Shown here piece after piece: positions 29,569-39,420 of a stretch of DNA of 64,000 nt (its first letter is position 1; each line of letters starts with the position of its first letter). The stretch is from Alphaproteobacteria bacterium PA2 (GTDB taxonomy: Bacteria > Pseudomonadota > Alphaproteobacteria > Caulobacterales > Caulobacteraceae). The position numbers and the translations under genes are program-made. The notes below the pieces were generated by a model that was not told where the DNA came from, made no database searches, and worked only from the letters and a program-made list of their open reading frames with translations. The DNA is taken from positions 2,143,001-2,207,000 of the forward strand of contig NKIZ01000001.1 in NCBI GenBank assembly GCA_002256425.1. The letters are read 5' to 3'.

Positions 29569-32196
29569 ATGACCAAGAAGATGCTCATCGACGCCTCGCA
29601 CGCCGAAGAAACGCGTGTGGTGGTGATCGACGGTTCCCGAGTTGATGATTTCGATTTCGAGAGCCAGAACCGCAAACAGCTCAGGGGCAATATCTATCTC
29701 GCCAAGGTCACGCGCGTAGAGCCGTCGCTTCAGGCCGCCTTCATTGAGTACGGCGGAAATCGTCACGGCTTCCTGGCCTTCAACGAAATCCATCCCGACT
29801 ACTACCAGATCCCCCTCGCCGACCGCGAAGCGCTCATGCGCGAAGAGGCCGAGGAGGACGACGAGCCGATCGAGGCGCGCGCCCGCTCGAATTCCGAAGA
29901 TGGCGAAGAAGACGATGACGGCCCCCTCGGCGGGGACGACGATGATGACGTCATGGAAGAAGAGGTCGCCCGTCGCCGCCGGCGGCTGATGCGGCGCTAC
30001 AAGATCCAGGAAGTCATCCGGCGCCGGCAGATCATGCTGGTCCAGGTGGTCAAGGAAGAGCGCGGCAACAAGGGCGCAGCCCTGACGACCTATCTGTCAC
30101 TGGCCGGCCGCTATGGCGTCCTCATGCCCAACACCGCTCGCGGTGGCGGCATTTCGCGCAAGATCACCACGGTGACTGACCGCAAGCGCCTCAAGGGCGT
30201 GGTTCAGAGCCTGGATGTGCCGGACGGCATGGGCCTGATCGTCCGGACTGCGGGCGCCAAGCGCACCAAGGCGGAGATCAAACGCGACTACGAATACCTC
30301 CTGCGTCTGTGGGAGAATATCCGCGATACGACCCTGCATTCCGTGGCCCCGGCCCTCATCTATGAGGAAGAGGACCTGGTGAAGCGGACCATCCGCGACC
30401 TCTACGACAAGGACATCGAGGAGGTCTGGGTCGAGGGCGAAGCCGGCTTCAAGGAAGCGCGTGAGTTCATGCGCATGCTGATGCCGTCCCAGGCCAAGAA
30501 GGTTCAGGCCTATCGCGACCCGACGCCGCTCTTCGTCAAGCACAGGGTGGAAGACCACCTGTCGCAGATTTATTCGCCCAATGTGGCGTTGAAGTCAGGC
30601 GGCTATCTGGTGATCAACCAGACCGAAGCCCTTGTGGCCATCGACGTGAACTCCGGTCGTTCGACCCGTGAGAAGAACATCGAAGCCACTGCCCTCAAGA
30701 CCAATATGGAAGCGGCGGAAGAAGCTGCCCGCCAGCTGCGTCTGCGTGACCTGGCCGGCCTGATTGTCATCGACTTCATCGACATGGATGAGTCCAAGAA
30801 CAACCGGGCGGTCGAGAAGAAGCTGAAAGACGCCCTCAAGGACGATCGCGCCCGGATTCAGATGGGCAAGATCTCGTCCTTCGGTCTGATGGAGATCTCC
30901 CGCCAGCGTCGCCGCTCCGGCGTCCTGGAAGGCACGACCCATGTCTGCGAACATTGCGCAGGCACGGGCCGGGTTCGCTCGGTGGAGTCCAGCGCCCTCT
31001 CAGCCCTGCGCGCCGTCGAGATGGAAGCCGTCAAGGGCGGCGGGGAAGCCGTTCTCAAGGTTCCCGTGGCTGTCGGCCTCTACATTCTCAACGAAAAGCG
31101 CAATCACCTGGCGCGGGTTCACGAGAGCCGGGGCCTGTTCATCACCATCGCGCTCGATGACAATGTCGGCCTGGCCGGTCATGAAATCGAGCGGACGGCC
31201 AGCGAGCCGCGGCCTGAGCACGCCATCACGCACCACCGGCCCATCGAAGCCTATGTCCCCACCGACGAGGACATTGCCGACGACGACGTCGATGACATCG
31301 ATGACGAGATCATCGAGGACGATGATGAAGACGGCGAGGATGAAGATCGGGCGCCGTCGCGGGGTCGCCCCCGGGAAGTTGAAGCCGACAGCGAAGATGG
31401 CGAGGACCGTAATGCCCGCCGCGGTCGCCGTCGTCGTCGTCGCGGACGTCGTGACGAGCCCAAGTCCGACGAGGCCCGTCCGCCCGTCGCGGCCGAAGCC
31501 CGCAGCGATGAAGAAGATGACGGCCAGGGCGGTCGTCGCCGCCGTCGTGGACGCCGTGGCGGTCGCAGGACCCGCGAGGATGGTCGTCCCATGGACGCCT
31601 TCTCATGGGTGCGCCCCTGGGTGCCCTATGGCGAAGACGCCTTTGTCTGGCACGATCCCGCTGAAGACATGAAGCCTGCAGCCCCGGCTGCCGAGCGTCC
31701 TGAACGCCCTGAACGCCAGGATCGACCAGAGCGGGCTGAGCGCCCTGAGCGCAAGGAGCGTCAGCGCCCCGAACGCGTGGCTGAGCCTGTGGCGACCAGC
31801 AGCGAGGACGACATCTGGGTGGAGCTTCCCGCCGTGGAAGAAAAGCCCAAGCGGACCCGGACCCGTCGTGGTCGCGGCCCTGCTGAAACCCCGGCTGTTG
31901 AAGTCGAGGCTGTTGAACCTGCGTCAGAAGCTGTGGTCGTCGAGTCCGCACCAGTGGTCGAGCCGGTCATCGAGGCGGAGCCTGCAGTTGAAGCGCCTCC
32001 GGCCAAGCCCGCCAGGGCCCGCCGGACCAAGGCCGTCAAGGCTGAAGTCGCAGCAGAGCCCGCAGTCGTTGAAGCTGAGCCGGTGACAATTCCTGAACCC
32101 GAAGCGGTTAAGGAGGAACCCAAGCCCCGCGAACCGGATCCGGCTGAAATCTCGGCGCCCCCCGCCTCGCCCCGTAAGGGCTGGTGGAGACGCTGA
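29569..32196 (+). CDS. rne: Ribonuclease E
   Basis: Endoribonuclease that starts mRNA decay and matures rRNA and tRNA; organises the degradosome. Its 875 residues include an S1 domain interrupted by an acidic and then arginine-rich insertion (~88-140), a feature of alphaproteobacterial RNase E. Catalytic aspartates lie in VAIDVNSGRST (~360) and VIDFIDMDE (~402); the Zn-link cysteines are C460 and C463 in CEHCAGTGR. The tail is disordered: acidic blocks, Arg-rich RNA-binding blocks, (R/E)PER repeats (~709-735), and the terminal GWWRR, which in Caulobacter RNase E contacts PNPase. ATG has GGAG 10 bases upstream. Confidence 0.97.
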   Translation: MTKKMLIDASHAEETRVVVIDGSRVDDFDFESQNRKQLRGNIYLAKVTRVEPSLQAAFIEYGGNRHGFLAFNEIHPDYYQIPLADREALMREEAEEDDEPIEARARSNSEDGEEDDDGPLGGDDDDDVMEEEVARRRRRLMRRYKIQEVIRRRQIMLVQVVKEERGNKGAALTTYLSLAGRYGVLMPNTARGGGISRKITTVTDRKRLKGVVQSLDVPDGMGLIVRTAGAKRTKAEIKRDYEYLLRLWENIRDTTLHSVAPALIYEEEDLVKRTIRDLYDKDIEEVWVEGEAGFKEAREFMRMLMPSQAKKVQAYRDPTPLFVKHRVEDHLSQIYSPNVALKSGGYLVINQTEALVAIDVNSGRSTREKNIEATALKTNMEAAEEAARQLRLRDLAGLIVIDFIDMDESKNNRAVEKKLKDALKDDRARIQMGKISSFGLMEISRQRRRSGVLEGTTHVCEHCAGTGRVRSVESSALSALRAVEMEAVKGGGEAVLKVPVAVGLYILNEKRNHLARVHESRGLFITIALDDNVGLAGHEIERTASEPRPEHAITHHRPIEAYVPTDEDIADDDVDDIDDEIIEDDDEDGEDEDRAPSRGRPREVEADSEDGEDRNARRGRRRRRRGRRDEPKSDEARPPVAAEARSDEEDDGQGGRRRRRGRRGGRRTREDGRPMDAFSWVRPWVPYGEDAFVWHDPAEDMKPAAPAAERPERPERQDRPERAERPERKERQRPERVAEPVATSSEDDIWVELPAVEEKPKRTRTRRGRGPAETPAVEVEAVEPASEAVVVESAPVVEPVIEAEPAVEAPPAKPARARRTKAVKAEVAAEPAVVEAEPVTIPEPEAVKEEPKPREPDPAEISAPPASPRKGWWRR

Positions 32197-32229
32197 CGAA
32201 GCGCTAGGATTTTGGAATTGGGTCGGGGC

Positions 32230-33648
32230 ATGGCTAAGGAATACCGTATGGTCGCCCCGACCCGAGACTATCTGCGTTCCGCCCTGGCCGGCATCCTGGC
32301 TCTTGGCATGGCCCTTCAGAGCGCGCCGGCCCAGGCTCAATCAGAGCCGGTCTCCCTTATCCGCGACACTGAGATTGAAAACATCCTTCAGGCGGACGCC
32401 GAGCCGCTCTACGCAGCCGCGGGCCTGAATTCCAAGTCGATCAACATACTGTTGATCGGATCAAAGGACCTGAACGCCTTCGCCGGCCCGGGTACCATGG
32501 CGGTCTATACCGGCCTGATCCTCGAATCGACCAACGCCAACCAGTTGCAGGGCGTCATGGCCCACGAAATCGGGCACCTTGCCGGAGGGCACTCCGCCAG
32601 GTCGGGCGACATGACCACGGCGGGACTGAAACCCTTTCTCCTGACCATGGGTCTGGGGGTGCTGGCGGCCCTTGCAGGCAATACTGAAGCCGGCGCTGTC
32701 CTGGCTGGAAACGCCAGCTTCTTCGGCACCCTGGGCGCCCTTGGCTATAGCCGCGAACAGGAAAGCCGGGCCGATCAGGCTGGCCTGACCTATCTGGAGA
32801 CAGCCAACCTGTCCGGCCGCGGGCTCGTCGATTTCTTCGACAACTTCCGCTATCAGGAGGTGTTCGAAGAAGCCCGGCGCTATCCCTACTTCCGGAGCCA
32901 CCCCCTGTCTTCGACACGGATCGAGGCCCTGAGGGTCCGCGCCGAAAAGCTGCCCCACTTCAGCGCGCCCCTGGATGCGAAGCAGGAGGCCGACCATGCC
33001 ATCATGAAGGCCAAGCTGCAGGGCTTCATCAATCCGACCATCGCCATCGCAAAGTGCGGTGACAAGGATCAGGACTTCCCGACCCGCTATGCCTGCGCCA
33101 TCGCCCAGTACCAGTTGAAAGAGCCGGAAAAGGCCCTCAAGCTGGTTGACGCCCTGATCGCCGATCAGCCGAACAATCCCTATCTGTGGGAACTGAAGGG
33201 CCAGATCCTGTTCGAGTTCGGCCGCGCAGCCGAGGCCGAGGCGCCACAGCGCAAATCAGTGACCCTGAATCCTGACGCCCCCCTGCTGAGGGTCAATCTC
33301 GGCCAGACCCTGATCGCCCTGCCCTCCGACGCCAAGGTTGATGAAGGTATCGCCGAACTGAAGAAGTCGCTGGTTCAGGACGAGGAAAACTCGGCTGCAT
33401 GGCGGCTCCTGGCCGAAGCCTATGATCGCCGGGGCCTGGACGGCCTGGCGCGCTACGCCACGGCGGAAGTCAATTTCCAGGAGGGCGACAAGCGTCAGGC
33501 GCTGATCTTCGCCATGCGCGCCCGGGACATGCTGCCCAAGGGATCCCCGGAATGGCGCAGGTCAATTGACATCGTCCTGGCGTCAAACCCTGACAAGGGA
33601 ACCCTGAAGGACGTCACCAGCGATGGCGACAAGGACAAGCCTTCCTGA
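32230..33648 (+). CDS. M48 metalloprotease with TPR repeats, BepA-like
   Basis: Exported zinc protease of about 472 residues. The signal peptide ends near APAQAQSEP. The HEIGH motif is near residue 113, followed by a hydrophobic hairpin and the third ligand in REQESRADQAGLTYL; the C-terminal half contains tetratricopeptide helices (residues ~290-440). This is the BepA/YfgC layout, a periplasmic protease-chaperone for outer-membrane proteins. The start could be ATG 32230 or 32248; TTG 32212 is less likely. It is followed 47 bases later by a thiol-redox lipoprotein, a conserved pairing in this group. Confidence 0.92.
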   Translation: MAKEYRMVAPTRDYLRSALAGILALGMALQSAPAQAQSEPVSLIRDTEIENILQADAEPLYAAAGLNSKSINILLIGSKDLNAFAGPGTMAVYTGLILESTNANQLQGVMAHEIGHLAGGHSARSGDMTTAGLKPFLLTMGLGVLAALAGNTEAGAVLAGNASFFGTLGALGYSREQESRADQAGLTYLETANLSGRGLVDFFDNFRYQEVFEEARRYPYFRSHPLSSTRIEALRVRAEKLPHFSAPLDAKQEADHAIMKAKLQGFINPTIAIAKCGDKDQDFPTRYACAIAQYQLKEPEKALKLVDALIADQPNNPYLWELKGQILFEFGRAAEAEAPQRKSVTLNPDAPLLRVNLGQTLIALPSDAKVDEGIAELKKSLVQDEENSAAWRLLAEAYDRRGLDGLARYATAEVNFQEGDKRQALIFAMRARDMLPKGSPEWRRSIDIVLASNPDKGTLKDVTSDGDKDKPS

Positions 33649-33695
33649 CCTGCCCTTCCACCGAGACTACAAGCCTTCAACCCTGCGGACATCCC

Positions 33696-34424
33696 ATGAG
33701 CTCACGCATTCTCCTGATCCTGACTGCCGCCATCGCCCTGACAGGGTGCCAGAAGATGTCAGACGCCGCCTTTGAAGAACGGGTTCATGCCTATCTGCGC
33801 ACCCATCCCGAGGTCGTCGCAGAGTCCCTTCAGATCCTGCAGGCCAAGCAACAACTGGAAAAGTCCAAGTCCGCCAAGGCCTTGCTGGATACCCATCGCA
33901 AGGCGCTGGAACGGGACCCCAGGGATTTCGTCGCCAACCCCAATGGCAAGATCACGGTGGTCGAGTTCTATGACTTCCGCTGCGGCTACTGCAAGGTATC
34001 GGCCCCCGAAGTCGTCAAGCTGATCAAGGAAAACCCCGACGTCCGGTTTGTCTTCAAGAACTACCCGATCTTTGGCGGCGCATCCAATCTCGCCGCCCAG
34101 GTGACCATGACGGCCAAGGGCAAGACCAGGGGGCTGGAACTCTATCAGGCCTTCATGGCCGACAAGGCCCTGGACGAAGCCGCCATCAGTCGACTGCTTG
34201 CTGCCCAGGGTCTGAACCCGGTGGAGCTGGCGGCGGCCGGCAAGGCCCCGGACATCCTGCAGCACCTTGAAGACACAAAGCGGCTGGCTGACACCCTGAA
34301 GATAGAAGGTACGCCGGCCTTCATCGTAGGCGACATCATGATCCCGGGGGCCGACATGAACGCCCTTCAACAGGCCATTGCAGAAGCCAGGATCGGGCCG
34401 CTGAAGACTCCGCCCAAGGCCTGA
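33696..34424 (+). CDS. DsbA-family thiol oxidoreductase lipoprotein
   Basis: Periplasmic disulfide-handling protein of 242 residues. A lipoprotein signal with LTGC (Cys18) leads into a helical N-terminal segment (FEERVHAYLRTHPEVVAESLQ) and a thioredoxin fold with active site CGYC in EFYDFRCGYCKVSAP and cis-proline in EGTPAFIVG. The N-terminal dimerisation-like stretch resembles ScsC/Com1 proteins, which act as isomerases. It probably works with the BepA-like protease gene just upstream on folding of envelope proteins. Confidence 0.92.
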   Translation: MSSRILLILTAAIALTGCQKMSDAAFEERVHAYLRTHPEVVAESLQILQAKQQLEKSKSAKALLDTHRKALERDPRDFVANPNGKITVVEFYDFRCGYCKVSAPEVVKLIKENPDVRFVFKNYPIFGGASNLAAQVTMTAKGKTRGLELYQAFMADKALDEAAISRLLAAQGLNPVELAAAGKAPDILQHLEDTKRLADTLKIEGTPAFIVGDIMIPGADMNALQQAIAEARIGPLKTPPKA

Positions 34425-34502
34425 TCGCCGTTTGCTGCGCGAGACATCTCGCACTTTTCATTGGGCGTCCCTAGATTGTCCGGACATCACAGGGAGACCG
34501 AA

Positions 34503-35990
34503 ATGGGCGAAAAGGTTCTGGTCATCGGTGCGGGCATAGCGGGCCTTTGCGCTGCTCTGGCCCTTGCGCCCACAGGCCGCCAGGTCACCCTTCTGGAAAG
34601 GGACCCGCCGCCGCCGACAGATGATCCCAACAAGGCCTTTTCGGACTGGTCACGGCGTGGGGTCGGTCATCTGCGCCACAGCCATGCCTTCCTGGCCCGC
34701 CTGCGCCTGATCATCCGCGACGAGCACCCGAAACTGCTGGCTGATCTGCTGGCCGCCGGATGCCGGGAGCTTGGTCTGGATGGCATGCTGACGGACATCC
34801 ACCGTCGAACCTACAAACCTGAAGCCGTGGATGCGGACTTCGTGATCCTGACCAGCCGCCGGACCACCCTGGAACTGGTGATCCGCCGTTATGTGGAATC
34901 CCTGCCGGGGGTCGTCATCCGCTCGGAGTGCTTTGTCAGCGACGTTCTCACACGGGCCGGATCACCGATCACCGTCCGTGGCGTTCGTCTGGAAAATGGC
35001 GAAGAAGTACTCTGCGACGTCCTGGTGGACGCCGGCGGCCGGACTTCAAGCGTGGTCGAACAGCTGATCGCCCTGGGCGCGCCGATTTCCGAAACCGCCG
35101 AGAGTGCAGGCATCCTCTATTTTACCCGGCATTATCGCCTGAAGCCCGGGATGGAAGAACCACCCCGGGGCAAGGCTCCAGCTACCGGCGATCTGGGTTT
35201 CCTCAAGTTCGGCGTGTTTCCCGGGGATGAAGGCTGCTTTTCCATCACCCTCTGCGTTCCTGAAATCGAAATGGAGATGCGCAAGGCCATCGTTCACCCG
35301 GAGACCTTTGACGCCATCTGTCGTCAGATGCCCGGCATGGTCCCATGGATCGACCCAGAGCGGTCCGAACCGGTCAGCAAGGTGTTCGGCATGGGCGATC
35401 TGCAGAGCCGCTGGCGCACCCTGCTGAAGGACGGCGTTCCCGCCGCCCTGAATGTCTTCCCGGTCGGCGACAGCCTGGTTCGCACCAATCCCCTTTATGG
35501 CCGGGGGTGCTCCTTCGCGGCCGCCAGCGCCTATGCCCTGCGCGACGCCCTACGCGCCAGCCCGGACCCGGTCCGCCGGCTGGTCGCCTATGACGCCGGC
35601 GTGGTGCGCGACCTTCAGCCCTATTTCAAGTCCATGCTTGACCAGGACCGCAGCGCCATCAAACGCGCGCGCCAGGCCCTGACCCCCGGCCATGTCCCCA
35701 ACCTGCGCAGCAAGGTGCTGAAAAGCTTCATGGAAGACGGGATCGGCGTGGCTGTACGATCAGACCCGGACCTGCTGCGGGCCGCCATGCGCGGCTTCCA
35801 CATGCTCGAGCATCCGTCGGACTGGCTCAAGCGACCGAAGAATATCGCCAAGGTCCTGGGCTACTGGGCCCGGGGCAAGGCTGCCAATGCCGAGGCCTAT
35901 CCGCCCAAGCCGGGCCCCGATCGCGAAACCCTGATGCGGACCGTGGGTATTTCTCCCGAGGCCGACATCCAGCGACTCAGCGCCGCCTAG
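34503..35990 (+). CDS. FAD-dependent oxidoreductase (monooxygenase-like)
   Basis: Flavoprotein of 495 residues. The dinucleotide-binding motif [13 protein letters not shown] with a downstream acidic LLERD is at the N-terminus. [13 protein letters not shown] and the FAD ribityl-contact region [22 protein letters not shown] match aromatic hydroxylase or halogenase-like flavoproteins. The FAD frame is complete, but no halogenase WxWxIP motif is seen. ATG 34503 follows GGGAGA. It shares a CTAG with thiG, the two genes ending on the same four bases. It is not ThiO, which belongs to another family. Substrate unknown. Confidence 0.85.
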   Translation: MGEKVLVIGAGIAGLCAALALAPTGRQVTLLERDPPPPTDDPNKAFSDWSRRGVGHLRHSHAFLARLRLIIRDEHPKLLADLLAAGCRELGLDGMLTDIHRRTYKPEAVDADFVILTSRRTTLELVIRRYVESLPGVVIRSECFVSDVLTRAGSPITVRGVRLENGEEVLCDVLVDAGGRTSSVVEQLIALGAPISETAESAGILYFTRHYRLKPGMEEPPRGKAPATGDLGFLKFGVFPGDEGCFSITLCVPEIEMEMRKAIVHPETFDAICRQMPGMVPWIDPERSEPVSKVFGMGDLQSRWRTLLKDGVPAALNVFPVGDSLVRTNPLYGRGCSFAAASAYALRDALRASPDPVRRLVAYDAGVVRDLQPYFKSMLDQDRSAIKRARQALTPGHVPNLRSKVLKSFMEDGIGVAVRSDPDLLRAAMRGFHMLEHPSDWLKRPKNIAKVLGYWARGKAANAEAYPPKPGPDRETLMRTVGISPEADIQRLSAA

Positions 35991-36775
35991 ATCAGACCCG
36001 CCCGGGGCGATGACGGATCGGCATAGGTCCGCCTGGCCATGCGGCCGGCGAGGAAGGCCTCCCGGCCGGCAATGACCGCATGCTTCATGGCGCTGGCCAT
36101 CAGGATCGGGTCACGGGCCTCAGCAATGGCTGTGTTCATCAGGACAGCGTCACAGCCCAGCTCCATGGCCAGGACAGCGTCGGACGCGGTGCCAACACCG
36201 GCGTCCACCAGGACGGGCACCCTGGACTGTTCGATGATCAGGCCCAGATTCAGGGTGTTCTGTATGCCGCGCCCCGACCCGATAGGTGCAGCCGCCGGCA
36301 TGATTGCCGCAGCTCCGGCGTCCTCCAGCTTGCGGGCATAGACCGGATCATCGCTGCAATAGACCATCACCTGGAAGCCGTCGGCGATCAGCAGCTTCAG
36401 GGCCCGCAGAGTCTCTTCCATGTCCGGCAGCAGGTGCTTGGTGTCGGACAGGACTTCCAGCTTCACCAGATCCCAGCCGCCGGCCTCACGGGCCAGGCGC
36501 AGGGTCCGCACGGCGTCCTCGCCAGTGAAGCACCCCGCCGTATTGGGCAGGAAGGTGAAACGGTCAGGCTTTACATAATCCACCAGCATGGGCTGGTTCG
36601 GGTCGGACAGATTGACCCGCCGAAGGGCGACCGTAACGATTTCGGCGCCGGCCGCCTCGGCGGCCGCAGCGTTCTGGGCGTAGTCCCTGTACTTGCCGGT
36701 CCCGACAATCAGGCGGGAGGTGAAGGTCCGGCCCGCCACGGTCCAGGTCTCGTTTCCCGGGATAGTTCCGTCCAT
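35987..36775 (-). CDS. thiG: Thiazole synthase ThiG
   Basis: Makes the thiazole phosphate part of thiamine from deoxyxylulose phosphate, dehydroglycine and ThiS thiocarboxylate. The 262-residue TIM barrel shows [51 protein letters not shown] with the Schiff-base lysine, and [14 protein letters not shown] 36775 gives [11 protein letters not shown]; one base separates it from the thiS stop. Only thiS and thiG of the pathway are in the window, so the other thi genes lie elsewhere. Confidence 0.95.
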   Translation of the reverse strand: MDGTIPGNETWTVAGRTFTSRLIVGTGKYRDYAQNAAAAEAAGAEIVTVALRRVNLSDPNQPMLVDYVKPDRFTFLPNTAGCFTGEDAVRTLRLAREAGGWDLVKLEVLSDTKHLLPDMEETLRALKLLIADGFQVMVYCSDDPVYARKLEDAGAAAIMPAAAPIGSGRGIQNTLNLGLIIEQSRVPVLVDAGVGTASDAVLAMELGCDAVLMNTAIAEARDPILMASAMKHAVIAGREAFLAGRMARRTYADPSSPRAGLI

Positions 36776-36776
36776 G

Positions 36777-36977
36777 TCAGCCGCCTCCGATGAAGTGCAC
36801 GATCTCGATGCGGTCGCGATCCGCAATCGACGTGGTCTGATAGGCCGAACGCGGCACGATCTCCAGATTTCGTTCCACGGCCACCTTGCGGGCGTCGAGT
36901 TCCAGGTGCGCAACAAGGTCGGCAATGGTGGCGAGGTCGGGAAAGCGCCGCTCTTCGCCGTTCAAAATCAGGTTCAT
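36777..36977 (-). CDS. thiS: Sulfur carrier protein ThiS
   Basis: Ubiquitin-like sulfur carrier of 66 residues for thiazole synthesis. It starts [22 protein letters not shown] and ends in the obligatory Gly-Gly (HFIGGG), which is adenylated and thiocarboxylated. It is the first gene of a thiS-thiG pair, divergent from aroQ with a 89-base gap. No TPP riboswitch signature is seen in that gap. Confidence 0.93.
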   Translation of the reverse strand: MNLILNGEERRFPDLATIADLVAHLELDARKVAVERNLEIVPRSAYQTTSIADRDRIEIVHFIGGG

Positions 36978-37066
36978 GGCCCGCTCAAATTGGTCTGGTC
37001 GTTCGCCTGCGCTTGTGACCCCCGCCGCAGACCGTTACAAGACCATTGAATCGACGGCGGAGCCGA

Positions 37067-37504
37067 ATGTCGAAACCGATCTATGTGCTGAACGGGCCCA
37101 ATCTCAATCTACTTGGGGTCCGGGAGCCTGAAATCTACGGCAAGACGACCCTGGAGGACGTGCGGGCGCTGTGCGAGGCGCGCGCCAGGTCCCTGGGCAA
37201 GACCGTCGTGTTCCGTCAATCCAACCATGAAGGCCAGCTGGTCGACTGGATCCAGGAAGCGCGGACCAAGGCCTGCGCCATTGTGATCAACCCCGCCGCC
37301 TATGGTCATACCTCGATCGCCCTGCTCGACGCCCTGAAGGCGGCAGAGGTTCCAGTGATCGAATGCCACCTGTCGAACCCGGCGGCCCGCGAGGACTTCC
37401 GCCACCACACCTATGTGTCCCTGGTCGCCGCCGGCGTCGTAACCGGCCTGGGCGCAAAAAGTTATGAACTCGCCGTCGAGGCTGCAGCGGCGCTCGCCGT
37501 CTGA
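37067..37504 (+). CDS. aroQ: Type II 3-dehydroquinate dehydratase
   Basis: Third step of the shikimate pathway: dehydrates 3-dehydroquinate to 3-dehydroshikimate. The 145-residue protein has the type II motifs [20 protein letters not shown] (catalytic Tyr in the REPEIYG loop), [31 protein letters not shown] and [16 protein letters not shown] 37067 starts [12 protein letters not shown]. It precedes accB by 30 bases; aroQ-accB-accC is a common alphaproteobacterial order. Confidence 0.96.
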   Translation: MSKPIYVLNGPNLNLLGVREPEIYGKTTLEDVRALCEARARSLGKTVVFRQSNHEGQLVDWIQEARTKACAIVINPAAYGHTSIALLDALKAAEVPVIECHLSNPAAREDFRHHTYVSLVAAGVVTGLGAKSYELAVEAAAALAV

Positions 37505-37534
37505 CCTCCTCGTCCAGAAGCAAGGACCCAATCC

Positions 37535-38032
37535 ATGGCCAGCACTCCCAAGGCGCCCGCCGATCCGATCGATTCGCGCCTCGTCCGCAAACTGGCGGAC
37601 ATCCTCACTGACACCGGCCTTTCGGAAATCGAGGTCGAGCACGGCGCCCTGAAGATCCGCGTGGCCCGGGCCCCGGCGACGGTCGCCTATGCCCAGGCGC
37701 CGGCCCCGGTCTATGCACCTGCCCCCGCCGCCGCCCCGCAAGCAGCACCCGCTGCCCCGGCTGCTGCCGAAGCCCCGGCGGCCAAGGCCCGCGCAGCTGG
37801 CGATCAGGTAAATTCCCCGATGGTTGGCACGGTCTACCTGCAGCCCCAGCCTGATGCGCCATCCTTCGTGAAGGTCGGCGACACCGTGGCGGCCGGCCAG
37901 ACCCTGATGATCATCGAAGCCATGAAGACCATGAATCCCGTGCCTGCCCCGCGGGCCGGCAAGATCGTGGAAATCCTCGTGGGCGACGCCCAGCCGGTCG
38001 AGTTCGGCGAACCTCTCGTCATAATCGAGTAG
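37535..38032 (+). CDS. accB: Biotin carboxyl carrier protein of acetyl-CoA carboxylase
   Basis: Carries the biotin used to make malonyl-CoA for fatty-acid synthesis. The 165 residues comprise an N-terminal helical part ([20 protein letters not shown]), an Ala/Pro-rich flexible linker (~50-88) and the biotinyl domain with biotin-lysine in IIEAMKTMN. The thumb segment [15 protein letters not shown] is present. It is 4 bases before accC, so the subunits are co-translated. Confidence 0.97.
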   Translation: MASTPKAPADPIDSRLVRKLADILTDTGLSEIEVEHGALKIRVARAPATVAYAQAPAPVYAPAPAAAPQAAPAAPAAAEAPAAKARAAGDQVNSPMVGTVYLQPQPDAPSFVKVGDTVAAGQTLMIIEAMKTMNPVPAPRAGKIVEILVGDAQPVEFGEPLVIIE

Positions 38033-38036
38033 GTCC

Positions 38037-39386
38037 ATGTTCGACAAAATCCTCATCGCCAACCGCGGCGAGATTGCTCTGCGGATTCACCGCGCCTGCA
38101 AGGAGATGGGCATCGCCACCGTGGCGATCCATTCCGAGGCTGACGCTGGCGCCATGTGGGTCCGGCTGGCCGATGAGAGCGTCTGTGTCGGTCCGGCCTC
38201 GGCGACCAAGAGCTATCTGAACATTCCATCGATCATCGCGGCGGCGGAAATCACCGGCGCCAACGCCATTCACCCCGGCTATGGCTTCCTTTCCGAAAAC
38301 GCCAGGTTCGCCGAGATCGTCAACGCCCACGGCTATACCTTCATTGGCCCGCGCCCCGAGCACATCACCATGATGGGCGACAAGATCACCGCCAAGCAGG
38401 CGGTGAAGGCGGCCGGGATTCCCGTGGTGCCTGGCTCTGACGGCGCCCTGACCACCGAGGAAGAGGCCATTGCGGCGGCCGCTGAAATCGGGTTCCCGGT
38501 CCTGATCAAGGCGGCCGCCGGCGGCGGCGGTCGCGGCATGAAGGTCGCCCAGACCGCAGAGGACCTGGCCGAAGCGGTCTCCACTGCCCGGGCCGAGGCC
38601 AAGGCCGCCTTTGGCGATGATGCGGTCTATATGGAGCGCTACCTCCAGACTCCGCGGCATATCGAAATCCAGGTCATCGCCGACAGTTTCGGCAATGTCT
38701 GCCACCTGGGAGAACGGGACTGCTCCCTGCAGCGCCGCCACCAGAAGGTTCTGGAAGAAGCCCCCTCCCCCGCCATCGACGCCGCTACCCGCGCCAGGAT
38801 CGGCAAGGTCGTGGTCGATGCCATCAAGGCCATTGGCTATCTGGGCGTCGGCACCATCGAATTCCTCTACGAAAACGGCGAATTCTTCTTCATCGAGATG
38901 AACACCCGCCTGCAAGTGGAGCATCCGGTCACCGAAGCCATTACCGGCATTGACCTGGTCCGCGAGCAGATCCGCATAGCCGCGGGCCTTCCCCTGTCCT
39001 TCCGCCAGGAAGACATCATCTTCGAAGGGCACGCCATCGAGTGCCGCATCAATGCGGAAAACCCGAAAACCTTCACCCCCTCACCCGGCCTCATCACCGA
39101 CTTCCATGCCCCGGGCGGCCTGGGCGTGCGGCTCGATAGCGCCATCTATGCCGGCTATTCCATCCCGCCCTACTACGACAGCCTGATCGGCAAGCTGATC
39201 GTCCATGGCCGGGACCGGGAAGAATGCATTGCCCGGGTCAATCGCTGCCTCGGGGAAATGGTCGTCGGCGGTATCGAGACGACAATACCCCTGTTCCAGG
39301 AACTGCTGACCCAGCCGGACATTCTCAGCGGAACCTACGACATTCACTGGCTCGAACGCTGGATGAAGGATCAACCTTCCGTCTAG
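38037..39386 (+). CDS. accC: Biotin carboxylase subunit of acetyl-CoA carboxylase
   Basis: ATP-grasp enzyme that carboxylates biotin on AccB using bicarbonate. The 449 residues begin with [22 protein letters not shown], contain the glycine-rich ATP loop [33 protein letters not shown] split across 230-250, and [14 protein letters not shown] with catalytic residues. Length and order match E. coli AccC. It ends the aroQ-accB-accC run. Confidence 0.97.
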   Translation: MFDKILIANRGEIALRIHRACKEMGIATVAIHSEADAGAMWVRLADESVCVGPASATKSYLNIPSIIAAAEITGANAIHPGYGFLSENARFAEIVNAHGYTFIGPRPEHITMMGDKITAKQAVKAAGIPVVPGSDGALTTEEEAIAAAAEIGFPVLIKAAAGGGGRGMKVAQTAEDLAEAVSTARAEAKAAFGDDAVYMERYLQTPRHIEIQVIADSFGNVCHLGERDCSLQRRHQKVLEEAPSPAIDAATRARIGKVVVDAIKAIGYLGVGTIEFLYENGEFFFIEMNTRLQVEHPVTEAITGIDLVREQIRIAAGLPLSFRQEDIIFEGHAIECRINAENPKTFTPSPGLITDFHAPGGLGVRLDSAIYAGYSIPPYYDSLIGKLIVHGRDREECIARVNRCLGEMVVGGIETTIPLFQELLTQPDILSGTYDIHWLERWMKDQPSV

Positions 39387-39420
39387 CCACAGACTGAAGT
39401 TCTACGCCCCCGGAGGCCCC

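Noticed and set aside
36978..37066. TPP riboswitch before thiS
   Set aside because: The gap is only 89 bases and lacks the conserved CUGAGA-type motif.
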